64,000 bases of DNA from Dugong dugon (Eukaryota > Chordata > Mammalia > Sirenia > Dugongidae): NCBI GenBank assembly GCA_030035585.1, contig CM057482.1, positions 59,276,828 to 59,340,827 of the forward strand, written 5' to 3'. The notes below the pieces were generated by a model. The model made no database searches and was not told the DNA's origin. It was given only the letters and a program-made list of their open reading frames with translations. Shown here piece by piece: positions 1 to 12,284 of the stretch (within the stretch, counting starts at the first letter, position 1; every line of letters starts with the position of its first letter). Position numbers and translations under genes: made by a program.

Positions 1-269
1 AGTCCATGTCAAATGTCCTCCAAGAGGCATTCCACTGCCTTTTAAATTGGATGTCACCATCTCTTCCTCCTCCTCCTCTTCCTCTTTCCCCCTCCTTATA
101 TTCTCTTTCATTTTAACACCATTACCATTTCATCTTGACCTTTATTGTGGAAAATTTAATCTCTGGCTTTATAATACAGTACCCTTGTCTAATCTCTGTA
201 TCAGGTTCTGAGAGCTCTCATGCTGTAATTAGCTGTTTGGTCCTGTGCAGAATAAATATGGGTCTATCT

Positions 270-398
270 GCTTCTAGAATGGAAGATCACTGACAGCAGT
301 GGCTTGGTTTTCATGTTCACCATGCTATTCCCAGCCCCTAGACTACTGCCTGCATTTTCTATATAAATGCATGAATCAATGAATGCATGAATGATTAA
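270..398 (+). repeat. L2 LINE 3'-end fragment
   Basis: The order 'aatggaagatcactgacagc', 'gttcaccatgctattccc', 'agcccctagac-actgcctg' and then ATGAATGAATG-type repeats matches the 3' terminus of ancient L2 elements, as I recall that consensus. It is degenerate, as expected. The first 1.4 kb of the window otherwise shows nothing I recognise. Confidence 0.55.
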
Positions 399-1470
399 TT
401 AAAATGAACTGCCTGCCATAAACTACAGAACGTATATTAGGAGGTTTGGGGAATGTCTGTCCTCTTTATCTGAGAACTGTGCCTCTTCCCACCCCATGCC
501 AAGTTTACCATGTGTCCCTGCCCTCCTGGCCATGTTTTCTGAGCTAGGAAAGAACTCTGACCCAACTTGGGCTCATCAGACTCTTCACCTGGGAATTCGG
601 GATTCAGAGTAGCCTTTTCTGTCTTTATGTGACTGAAATTGAGATCATATAAACTGGGAAGTGAATAGGGCAGCCATTAGTCTGATGTGAACAGAGAAAA
701 GACAAGAAAGCTAGTCTCCGGTGAAGGTGAAGTGAGAGTAGAGAATTGGGGGTGCGAGGGGAGAGGAGCACACCTTTGTCCATTGCCTCCCTGAGCCTGC
801 ACCTAAGAGGCCCATCGCCCCTGGGAATCTGCCAGATGGACCAGTATCTTTCTAATAATCCCCTATTTTATCTGTGATAGATTAAGGAGATTGCATTTTG
901 GTAACTAAAAATACTTCCACAAAGACAAAAGTAAAATTGTTCAACAACAGGGACACTGAGAAGACCAGCAATTTGGAAATCATAATCAGGGAAATAATTC
1001 GAGAAAAAATTCTAGAACTGAAATCTAATCAGAGCACAGCTATTGTGAGAGAATGCAGGGGTACGTTCTGAAGTAATTATCAAAGAAAGTGACCTAGAAA
1101 ATCACTAATTAAAGTTGTAAATGTTAAGGTCAAAGATAGCATTTTAAAGCTTGCCTCACCAATTCTTCTCATGGTCAGTTATCCACAATACCAAAATCTT
1201 AAAATTTTGAAAAGCAAAATTTTTGTAAGTTTTATGCCAAAGCCGGCTTAAGCTAAAATGAGGTTATTTGTGGTCTTTATTTATGCCATCTTTTGTAAAT
1301 ACTCAGGTTTCCCTGCAGAAATATTAATGTTTTCCTGACGGGGCACCATCCCTGATGCTTTTAAGGTCAGAGTCCCTGACCCTCTCAGTATATGCACTGG
1401 GTTGTCTTTCTAGAACACAAACAAAACTAGCTGAATTTTGAAATATATCTGCACCAAGAGTTTCAGACTA
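399..1470. other. intronic, no feature recognised
   Basis: Part of OCA2 intron 18. I see no exon, RNA gene, tandem repeat or repeat family I can name. An 'aattaattaaaatg' AT-rich patch near 400 follows the L2 tail. Confidence 0.6.
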
Positions 1471-1499
1471 AAGGGCTGTTGACCTATGTTCAACAGTCA

Positions 1500-2092
1500 G
1501 ACCAATCTGGAGTTCATTCCAGTGTATACTGTGAGGTAATGATCCTTGCATGTTGGGGAACTAATTCTTTATCAGACGGACGTGATTGTGACCATGGGTC
1601 TTATTCACTTTCCTTAAGTGTCACTTATTACACAACATTGAGTCCTTCAGATCGCTTATCCAAACCTTGCCTCAGTGACCAGCTCTGCATGGGTGCCACC
1701 ACTTCATATATGTGTGACTAGACCGTGTCTTGTGGGATGCAACACTTGCGTCCCAGCTAGGGCTCCTCTGTCGACACTGTTGTATGGCCAGCACACCTAG
1801 GGAGAAACTTTGACCAGTGGAGTGTAGAAGCTTGTGGGTAAGTGCTCTTCTTACTCCCACTCAACCCCACAGATGGTCCTGAAACACATTTTGCATTTCC
1901 TCTCAGACAAACTTAGGGGGTTGAGAAACCAGTCTCCCATACGGGGACATCAAGTGACATGGCCCTGTCTTGCCTGCCCCCTTCCACCACTCTGCTTCTC
2001 CACTCCTCTCTTCTCCCTGGGATCATCTGCCCCAATAAAAAGCTCACATACAAGCCTTTGCCTAAGGCTTTACTTTCTGCAGGAACCAGGCT
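1500..2092 (+). mobile_element. possible old retroviral-type LTR (unassigned)
   Basis: The right end has the layout of an LTR R/U5 region: a pyrimidine-rich run with 'cttctccctgggatc', a CCAATAAAAAGCTC polyadenylation signal, then 'aagcctttgcctaaggctt' and 'ggaaccaggctgagtcagc'. This resembles U5 ends of old mammalian LTRs. I cannot place the left end, see no internal region and cannot name the family. Short open frames inside it look like chance. Confidence 0.3.
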
Positions 2093-2379
2093 GAGTCAGC
2101 TATATATTAAATTCTCAACATAATTAGGTTTGCATCTATAAGAATTAATTTGAAGTTTGTTCATGCAACATATAAACTAAACCTATACCTTGTATCTACT
2201 AATGTGTCAGGTATCTCCACAAGGAAAGGAAAGAAAAATGTAGAGGACATGAACCATGCCTTTGAGCCCAAAGGGTGGGACTATATCAGGGGACAGAGAA
2301 ATAAACATATAATTAAAACATAAACTCTGTATTTAAGGTATATATCAGGTGCTATGGAACTTCAGGGGAAGGGGTCTGG

Positions 2380-2992
2380 TTATACCAAATGCTGGTGAGG
2401 ATGTGGAGTCAATGGAACCTCTATACACAGATGGTGGGAATGCAAAGTGGTACAGCCACTCTGGAGAACAACGTGACATTTCTTATAAAGTGAAACATAT
2501 ACTCACCATATGACCCAGCAATGCCAATCCTTGGTTAATTACCCAAGAGAGGTGCATATTTACCTTCACACAAAACCCTGTACATAAATGTTTAGAGCAG
2601 CTCTATTCATAATAGACCCAAAGTGGAAACAATCCAGATGTCCATCACTGGGTGTACGGATAAACAAACTGCGGTACATCCATACCATAGAATATTGCCC
2701 ACAACAAAAAAGAATGAATGACTGATACAAGCAACAACTTGGATGAATCTGAAAGGCATTGTGCTGTGTGAAAGAAGCCAGTCTCAAAAGGTCACATATT
2801 ACAGCACTGGAGAGCAGATCAGTGGTTGCCAGGATTCAAGGCAGGGGATGAAGAAAACATGAGGGAGCTTTTTGGGGTGATGGAACTTTCTATATTCTGA
2901 CTATACTAGCAGTTGCATGAATCTGCACGTGTTAAAATTCACAAAACTTACACCACAAGGAAAAGTCACCTTTGCTGTATGATAATTAAAAA
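2380..2992 (+). mobile_element. old L1 (L1M-type) 3' end, plus strand
   Basis: Recognisable L1 ORF2-end/3'-UTR sentences occur in order: 'atgctggtgaggatgtggag', 'gatggtgggaatgcaaag', 'atgacccagcaatgcc', 'agagcagctctattcataat', 'ggataaacaaactgcggtac' and 'agaatattgc'. The copy then ends with an A-rich tail. It is 5' truncated and diverged, with no usable reading frame. Confidence 0.85.
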
Positions 2993-3059
2993 AAATTAAA
3001 AGAAGGACAAACAAAGAGTGAGAGTCAATGCTGTGCTTAGGTTACGATTTTTAAATGAA

Positions 3060-3350
3060 GGAATGTTATATGAAGTGATCTTATGTTAAGTGGCATTGCA
3101 TTGTGTTAAATGATGTCATGTTGTGTTATATGTCACACTGTGTTATATGACATCATGTGTTAGATCATGACATCACCTTGTATTAGACGACACTGCACTG
3201 TGTTAGATGACATCTCCTTGTGTTAAACGGCACTGCCTTATGTTAGGTGATGTCATCTTGTATTAGATGACATCACCTTGTGTTCGATGAAGTCCCTTGT
3301 GTTAGATGGCATCACTTCGTGTCAGATGACATTACATTGTGTTATGCTAC
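3060..3350 (+). repeat. degenerate 20-bp minisatellite
   Basis: About 14 imperfect copies of a 20-bp unit close to ttgtgttagatgacatcacc. Variants alternate TGACATCA with GGCACTGC or TGATGTCA. Divergence between copies is high, so the array looks old and no longer homogenising. Confidence 0.85.
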
Positions 3351-4570
3351 CTTCTGCAGTAGTCAGATTCAAAATAGAACCTTCCCATTGATGGACAATC
3401 CCATTCTCTTTGGTGGGAAGAATTTGCATCTATTCTGTCCTGTTTCCATCAGGAGAGTTACTGTAACTCTAGGGAAATTGTATTCCATTAAATATATGTT
3501 AACCTAACTTTTTTCCAAGTCAGCCTAACTCTTTCTCATATCAGGGTGAATTAACAAGTATATGGATTCTATATTCCAGGATCCCTAGAAAAAAATCATC
3601 TGCACACAAACCCTAATTGAAAACAAAGGAAGATTTAAAAGCAGGAAAGAAATAAGTTCCCTAATCACAGATGAAACAACACATAAAAAGAAATGTAATA
3701 TCTTAGTTAAAAAAAAAAAAAAAAGGAAACTTCTCAGGCTAAAATTAAAAGTTTTATAATGATCAATATTTTAATTCCATACTGTTAAAGATCTGACTTC
3801 AAATTTAAAATGTTCTTAATACAAAGACTCCTGCCAAATGCAAATTTCCACGTATCTTTAGTTTTTACAGTGTTTACATTTAAAGTGGAATCTTAAATAA
3901 AATTGGGAACAAAATAATCTGGGAACACCCAAGAGAATTCTCAAATGGAACCTCTCTGTCAACAAAACATCAGTTTTATTTTATTTGTTTAATAACAGTA
4001 GTAACCAGCAGCATTCTTAAAGTGATTAAAGGTTTATAATATTAATATTATATTATGTCTGGAGTGTGATTAAAAATAATTACACTGTAACAATTTCTAG
4101 ATGTAATTCACCAAGTACAATTAAAATTTATTACATTTTTGACATTAGCTTTTACATTCTTCATTACTTCATTGTGATTCTACATGGATCAGTTGTGTAG
4201 GCTTAGAACCAAGTGCAGGGTGCCTGACAAGCGGGATTCTGAGATTGTTTAGGGAAGTAAATTCTGAGAGGTAGTGAACACAAGACATAAAGCTGAATAT
4301 CCAGTCAAAAGTATACACATCATGTGCTATGAGTGAGAACTCTAGAAATGTGACTTTCTACTAGAACAGGGAGACCCTAACTCAGGACCATAAGATTTCT
4401 AACGTAGCCAAGAAGCCAGCGAAGCAATGAAGCAATGTCAGTAACTGGCGCTTGCCCTTCTTATCCATCTGCTTTATAAAGTCCAGACACTTTGCTTTCC
4501 ACAGCAGTTATAGTCTTCAAATACTGCAGCAAATCAAATTTTTATCAGAAGTTATTTTAAATATCTTAGC
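3351..4570. other. intronic, AT-rich, no gene
   Basis: OCA2 intron 18 sequence with an A16 run at 3709-3724 that could be the tail of an old retroposon I cannot name. Nothing else is recognised. Confidence 0.5.
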
Positions 4571-4571
4571 A

Positions 4572-4700
4572 AAGCCCACTTTTTTTTATTGTTGTGAAAA
4601 TATACATACCAAACCATTTACCACAACAACTTCCATATTTACAATTCAGTGACATCTATTAAATTTTTCCTGTTGTGCCACCATTACCAATATCCAGAGC
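4572..4700 (-). mobile_element. old L1 3'-terminal fragment, minus strand
   Basis: The stretch tttttttattgttgtgaaaa followed by 'tttacaattcagtgacat' and 'gccaccattaccaatatcca' is the reverse complement of the ancestral mammalian L1 3' terminus. The same terminus appears as an internal segment of the younger L1 copies in this window. Confidence 0.65.
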
Positions 4701-5322
4701 TCACTTTTCAAGGAAAACCATGAGTAAAGTTTTGGTTAACAAGAACAGTCCTTGACACCCCCTCAAATTTATCTTTCTTATGAATTCATACTTTCACATG
4801 GAGTGTGTTTTGGAAGTTGCAAGTAGGTTTTGTCTTGTTTTAAATAATGACACCAACAGACAGAACTGTTAAATTAATAAGAAAAAATGTTGGAAAGTGG
4901 AAAATATGAAGGATGCCAGGAGTTAGCAAGATGTACGGTGAGCTCGGTGTGGCTGTGGCAGAATTTTGAAGAGGCAACGGCCAGGTCTGGAAGGAAGAAG
5001 CTGGTGACAGGCCTGGGCTTGGCTCTCCCACCTCAGCCCAGGGCTGGGGGCTGAAGAGTGAGAGAAGATAAAACCTCATGTGAGGCGGAGGGAGAGTGGG
5101 CTTGTGCAGGTGTCTGGGCAGTGCTCAAGCCCTTGCACAATCAGGGTCTCATTTAGCTGCCATGTTCAGCTACACAGAAGGAAGAACTAACCTTGCCGAA
5201 GTTACCTCCTGGCTCCTCTGGGGGTGATTCTCAGGGAACAGTTTAAAGATCTGGTAGATGATAATAACTACTCTACACCCCTTCTACAGCTAAACCCTGT
5301 GGGGCTGGGGACCCATCCACTG

Positions 5323-5558
5323 AGTCTGTCACTCTCTCTGTCTCCCTGTCTCTGTCTCTCTCTCTATCTCTCTGTCTCCCCATCTCTCTCCATCTCTTTA
5401 CTGCTCTCTCTCCATCTTTCTTTCTCTGTCTCTCTCTGACTCCCTGTCTCTGTCTCTCTGTCTTTCTCCATCTGTTTCTCTCTTAGTCTCCCTGTCTCTG
5501 TCTCTCTGCCTCTGTGTCTCTCCCTCTCTCTATGTCTTTATGTCTCTGTCTCTCTCAT
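5323..5558 (+). repeat. CT-rich (TCTCTG)n-type simple repeat
   Basis: About 235 bp of almost pure pyrimidine built of tctctgtctc/ccatctctc variants, so the OCA2 transcript (minus strand) reads as polypurine here. It lies about 170 nt downstream of the exon 18 donor in intron 18. The open frame across it is a repeat artefact. Confidence 0.9.
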
Positions 5559-5727
5559 AACAGTGCAGAGGCTTCCCCCTTTTATCAAAGGCCTCTGCCC
5601 TCCTTCAGCCCTCACTGGCCTCCTGGCCAGCACAGCTACTAGCAGGCAAGTCAGTGCCACGGGCACTGCTTTGAAAGCCTCCCCTTCCTGACTATGATTA
5701 TCAATGGAAAACAAAAAACAGACTCAC

Positions 5728-5836
5728 CAAGATCAAGATCGATGCCAGGGACAAACGAATTGAGAAAGAACATGAAGATAACCACTCCCAACACCGTCAA
5801 GCATTTGGCGAGCAGAATCCTGTCTGCTATTCTGTG
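5728..5836 (-). CDS. OCA2: OCA2 exon 18 (P protein, residues ~615-651)
   Basis: This 109-nt exon has an acceptor with a good pyrimidine tract (ctctcacag) and a strong donor (gtgagtc). It encodes [17 protein letters not shown], then the hydrophobic run [19 protein letters not shown], and ends on the first base of a Gly codon. The hydrophobic run is a membrane segment of the melanosomal P protein, a 12-span member of the ion-transporter superfamily needed for melanosome pH and tyrosinase activity. Length and phase equal human exon 18 as I recall it. Compared with human from memory it carries S618A, G620R, F632V and H647D. The next exon, which should begin with the WIAILGAIWLL stretch, is not found at 1-5727 and so lies outside the window. 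Confidence 0.97.
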
Positions 5837-6215
5837 CTGTGAGAGGGAAAAGCAGCTCATTTACTCGGGACAACCTCTGATTCCTGCAGTCTTTCTACGT
5901 GACTTGAATCACTACCCATTTCTCCTGATGATGAGAGATATAAAACCTTGAACTTGAAAGAAGATAATAAACATGTTAAAATGAAACATATACAGATTCA
6001 GGATCAGAGCGTTCAAAGTCTTTAAGAAAAAAAACACACACAGTAAATTAGGTGCAGTGCAATTCTCTTTATAAACACCTGACCACATGGCTTTGCCAGC
6101 TTGCGCCCCCACCCAATCGTTGGGAGAGATGTTGAAAAAGATATTGGAGCTGGCAAGCAATATGCGCTCGCTCAACTTTCCCTACATCTATATTCCACGT
6201 CTCTGTGCGTCATAC

Positions 6216-6402
6216 GAGCCCCGGTGGCGCAGTGGTTAAAGCGTTAGACTGTTCACCTAAAGGTCAGCGGTTCCAAACCACCAGGGGGTCCATGTGAGAA
6301 AGATGTGGCAGTCTGCTTCTGTACAGATTTACAGTCTTGGAAACCCTATGGATCTCTATGACTCAGAATGGACTCGACAGCAGTGGGTTTGGTTTGGGTT
6401 TG
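6216..6402 (+). mobile_element. AfroSINE (tRNA-headed SINE), near complete
   Basis: It begins gagccccggtggcgcagtgg (A-box-like) and has 'cagcggttccaaaccacc' (B-box-like), the body 'agaaagatgtggcagtctgc' and the 3' part 'gactcgacagcagtgggttt'. This head plus RTE-like tail is the afrotherian SINE layout. It lies in intron 17 of OCA2. Confidence 0.9.
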
Positions 6403-7930
6403 ATGTGTTATATACTTTAGTCCAGCCACCCTCTTCCTATTGCACAAACAACACTCGTGGTGGTGAGGAAGCTAGCTACTTTTCATAACAGCGCATGCGG
6501 TTCCTGTAAAAGGCACTTACCATGTTATTATATGTAAAGTGCCCAAGGACAAGGGGAGGCACTCCCTGAACTGATGACACATGTGGGATCTGCCAAAGTC
6601 ATTCAGGGGACAGGGGTGGTGCCAGGAGACAAATGGTCCTCTGCAGTATCTTTATTGACCTTGAAGTTACTGAACCTTCTTCCAACGGGCCTGAATCACA
6701 GGGGTGGGACAGGATCGAGGCCCCCTCTCCTATGGGAGTCTCCACAGGCAAAGCTGTGTGGGGCTGGCGCAGGGGCAAGGACTCAGTGGGCCCCGCCCAA
6801 CTTAAGGTCCTCTGTACCCAGGGTCCCCCATGTAAATGACAACTGTGCTGGATCCTTTGTTAAACACAGTAGCACCAGGAAATACACTTATCTATCTATA
6901 TAGCTACATTCTTTCTTCGTTTCTCTGGTCAAAGAAATAAAGTTGCAGCCACCAGAAACACAAACCCATTCCTCCTCCTGGTTGTGGCAGCTCCAGCTGC
7001 AGCATCTTGTCCCCTTTGCACAGGCTATGGGACCACCCCTTTGTTGTGCCCATGGTGGCCATGCCCTGAGCATCTGTCTTCCCCTCTCTGTCATGGCAAG
7101 GGCTTGTGGTTCACCCAGATCCCACTCAATTCTCCTCCAGCCTTTAAGGAAGGCCTATTTGTTAGATTATTCTGGGATGGAGAATTAGGAGAGAAGGGGG
7201 CATGGCAGAGAAAAAATGGAAATGTTCTGAGGAGATGGATAAAGGTCCCAGGTTTGAGGGGAGGCACTACGAGTGTTCCCTGCTGTTGCACTAACCACAG
7301 AAAGCATTGTAACCAATGCCACTTCGAAAATTGGAAATGGAGGGTCAGGCATTTAACTGGTGTAAGTGGAGGTGACCCAAAGTCTGTGCTTACTCATTCT
7401 TTTGGGTGTCAGTCAAGTTTGTTCCTTTTGACTGTCTAGGTTATTACAGTAAAATTCTTAGCTGCTTCTCCCTCCTACATCTTCCCAGGCCTGTTCCTCC
7501 TGGGGCAGAAAGAGGTACCCAGTCTGCGCTCTGACTCATGGCCCAAACAACCCAGTCTAGCAAGGTGGGCCATCTGCATGTGAGAGAAACCCCCAGAGAA
7601 CACATTACCCAGCAGGACCCAATATCTCCTGGACCAAGGGAGGACTGAGTGACAATCACATCTCAGGTTTCCTATGGTATCTTGAATACTTGCCTGAGCA
7701 TATCTTAGAGTATAAGCATTTTAACTTCCTGATCTCTTAATGAAATGGCCCTACCATGTATGGAAAACATTTTTCCCCATTAACTCAGGAAAATAAATTA
7801 TGCCTTGTGTACACCTACAGAAATAGAGAGCGAAATGACTTTCAGTTGTAACTTCCTGTGGGGTAAAAAAAAAAAAGATCACCCTCTTCCCCAGGAGCTA
7901 AGTCAGAAATCCTGAGAAGAGAACATGCAG
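6403..7930. other. intron 17 sequence, nothing recognised
   Basis: Open frames up to about 150 codons occur at 6574-7439, but none has codon structure, splice context or similarity I recognise. An A12 run at 7866-7877 is the only simple repeat. Confidence 0.6.
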
Positions 7931-7933
7931 TAC

Positions 7934-7991
7934 CTTCTTTTGCAGCTCCTGGATGTTGGTCTCCCAATTTTTATCTTCTTGTGAAATCTGT
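7934..7991 (-). CDS. OCA2: OCA2 exon 17 (P protein, residues ~596-614)
   Basis: A 58-nt exon whose first base completes the Arg codon begun in exon 16. It then encodes [19 protein letters not shown], a charged, coiled-coil-like stretch in the large cytoplasmic loop between the two halves of the transporter. By my memory of the human protein this stretch is unchanged. The acceptor is cttttag. The donor reads AAG followed by gtactgcat, with C and T at +4 and +5, so it is a weak match to the donor consensus. Length and phase equal human exon 17. Confidence 0.96.
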
Positions 7992-8810
7992 CTAAAAGAG
8001 AAGCCGTCAGACTCATTATTTCCCCAGTTATTTCAAAGAGGGAGACTGCCAGGCAACGGTCACCGCACTTCCTGCCCTGCCCTGGTCTGGCGCCACACAC
8101 TGAGGTACACTGATCAGATGTCCTCAATGCCTGTGCAGGAGAAGCAGTGCTGAAACCTAAAGGGCACTGAATACATTCGAGACAATTCTCCCTCACCCCT
8201 TTAATTTGCAGGAAGTTTCTCCTTTGCAGAACCTATGCTGTTTGTGGAAGTCTGCTGCCTGTCCCCAGCCTGGGCCTTGCCCTCCCTCCCTGTAGCCTGA
8301 GGAGAGCCAGTGCTTCTTTGGCTTCTGGGGATGGAGCTGGATAATGGAGTGAGCTGGGCCTGGGCAGAGCTGTTGGCCTTTTCTCACACTTGAAGGCCAT
8401 GAGGCAGCCAGCCCACATGACCCCTCATTTCCGTGTCCCTGTGTGGGTGCACTGCATCACAGTGTGCCTTCAGCTCGCTGGCTCCTACTCTCCTGATGGA
8501 GGTTATGATTTCAGCAAGATCAGTCTTCCTCTCTTTTACAAAGTTTCCACCCCTTGACTGACTTCTCATTTCCACCCAACTTCTAGCTCTGTCATAAGAA
8601 TGATGCTCCAGCATCACTCAATGACATGGGACAAAAACATGTTCTTACTTTTTCCCATCAGTTTCCTGAGCAAAGTCTGGTTGGAGCTCAGTGCCTTGTC
8701 CCAGTGGGAAAAACAAACTTAACAATTTACTGATCACCTTAAGTCTCAGCTTGCCAGGAAATGAATTTAGTGGGACTTTTGTGTTCTTCTAGCTCTCTGA
8801 AAATAAACTT

Positions 8811-9006
8811 GTTGTTTGCTGTCAAGTGGATTCCGACTCATAGCAACTCTACCTGACAGAGTAGAACTGCCTCATAGGGTTTCTCAGGCTGACATCTTTA
8901 TGGGAGCAGATCACCAGGTCTTTTCTCCCATGTAGTCCCTGGTGGGTTCAAACTGCTGACCTATCAGTTAGTAGCTGAACACTTAACCATTGCACCTTCA
9001 GGGCTC
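8811..9006 (-). mobile_element. AfroSINE, minus strand
   Basis: The reverse complement reads gagccctgaaggtgcaatgg at the head and ends in the 'gactcatagcaactct' tail. Flanks aaataaactt (left) and agataaactg (right) form a roughly 9-bp target-site duplication with one mismatch. It lies in intron 16. Confidence 0.9.
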
Positions 9007-9094
9007 CTTAAAGATAAACTGCCAGGACATTATTTTGTTAGTTTGTTGCGTTTTTTTTTTTTAAGTTTTTGTCATACAACAGTTCTGTGCTAAG

Positions 9095-9300
9095 CTGGAG
9101 CCATGGAGTGGGTGAGAGGGTGGATTAACCCCCAGCGTTTCTCTTTCCTGGCTGGATAACCTAGGCAAGGTGCTTCAGCTCTCTGAGCCTCTGCTTTCTC
9201 AACTGCAGACTGGGGATAATACCAGCATCTACCCCACAGAGCTAGTGTGAAGATTAATAAAATGTGCCATCAACGGCTGAGCAAAGTGGGCGGCACCTAA
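9095..9300 (+). mobile_element. MIR SINE, plus strand
   Basis: Matches the MIR core and 3' part as remembered: 'ctaggcaaggtgcttcagc', 'tctctgagcctctgctttct', 'actggggataataccagc', 'agctagtgtgaagattaat'. It ends about 80 bp before exon 16 on the plus-strand coordinate. Confidence 0.75.
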
Positions 9301-9378
9301 AATTTACTCACTGATATGCAGACCTGGGTTACAACTATATATGTCATGGGCCCTCCGAAGGACAATCATTCTAACTCA

Positions 9379-11096
<1,718 letters not shown>

Positions 11097-11154
<58 letters not shown>

Positions 11155-11166
11155 ACGCGCACGCAC
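11097..11166 (+). repeat. (GT)27 microsatellite with GC/AC extension
   Basis: Twenty-seven uninterrupted GT units (11097-11150) followed by gcgcacgcgcacgcac. The whole stretch is alternating purine-pyrimidine. The frames reading CVCVCV or VCVCVC across it are artefacts. Confidence 0.97.
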
Positions 11167-11339
11167 TGCACGTCCCACCAGCAGGGCTGGCCTCCCATGC
11201 TCCCTGGGCCTCTACTGCAGGCCCAATCTTATCAGTGGAGCCTCATTTCCCACATGCACCCCAGAGCCTACCTGCCCTCTAAAAAAGGTTAAGCTACTCT
11301 CTCAGCTCAACCCACAGGTTCACACACAAGCCGTGCACT

Positions 11340-11595
11340 TTTTTTTTAATTGTTTTTTATTGTACTTCAGGTGAAGGTTTACAGAACAAATAGTTTCTCA
11401 CTAAACAGTAGTACACATGTTGTTTTATGACATTGGTTAAAACAACCCCACAACACGTCAACCCTCTCCCTTCTCAACCTTTTTTTTTTTTTTTTTTTTT
11501 TGGTGAAAATACACATAGCCAAAGATACACCATTTCAAAAATTTCTACATGCACAGTTCAGTGACATCGACTACGCTCTTCCAGTTGCGCTCAAG
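11340..11595 (-). mobile_element. L1 3' end, minus strand, with duplicated terminus
   Basis: The reverse complement of the afrotherian L1 3' end: ttattgtacttcaggtgaag, then 'gttggttaaaac', a T22 tract at 11480-11502, then 'gtgaaaatacacatagcc' and 'cagttcagtgacatcgac'. It matches the end of the L1 at 41055-41427 segment for segment. Only about 250 bp survived, as in a typical 5'-truncated insertion. Confidence 0.9.
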
Positions 11596-11599
11596 CCGT

Positions 11600-12275
11600 G
11601 CACTTGTTTTCCTAATTGCAGACTGAAACACATCATCAACTATGACAGAGTTAACTGAGATTTTGCCTGGGATGAGGAGGCAGTTCCCTTCACGTGGAGC
11701 TCGCAACTCACCCCAACATGCTCTCTCTCAGCTTCCCCTGCCCTTCCTCTGTCATTGCCCACTTTGTCTTCTCTCCCAGGCTCTAAAACCATAGTCCTAA
11801 CTGGCTCCTTGAGATTTCCCCATAGACCTGTGCGGCACCATCACAGTTAACCATGTCACCTTCTCCCACAAAACTCTCTCCCTTACTAATTTCTGCAACA
11901 GCATCAATCTTCTCCCAGGTACACAAACCTGGATGGTCACTTTGGTCTTGCCAATGGCATTCTCCTCTATATTTCTGCATTAACTTTTATTGAATACATA
12001 ATAACTATATGATACCATGCTAGATGCCACAGGAGAAAAATAAATTGATAAATGGTAATGGTGGGCCTCTAACAAGCCAGAAAGAGATACAAGGCATGCC
12101 ATAAACAAATGTGACCCAGGGCAATACCGAGCCATGAGGGCAGTTCAGGGTATACTGCACAGTTCTCGCTATGTCCACTCGTCCCTGCCTCAGGTCACAG
12201 CTTCTCCAGGCCTTCATCCCTAATACTTGTGCGTTCTGATTGCTCCTTAGTAACCATTCACTGGAATCATGTCTG
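11600..12275. other. intron 15, nothing recognised
   Basis: No exon, RNA gene or named repeat seen between the L1 end and the tandem array. Confidence 0.5.
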
Positions 12276-12284
12276 ACCAATGCT

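Noticed and set aside
1-5727. Search for OCA2 exon 19 in the left flank
   Set aside because: I looked for the expected WIAILGAIWLL coding sequence on the minus strand and did not find it. The exon must lie to the left of the window.
6216-6290. tRNA-like sequence with A-box and B-box
   Set aside because: It is the tRNA-derived head of an AfroSINE, continues into the SINE body and tail, and recurs in about a dozen copies. It is not a tRNA gene.
6984-7439. 151-codon open frame in intron 17
   Set aside because: Overlapping frames of similar length on both strands and no recognisable protein. Probably chance in GC-richer DNA.
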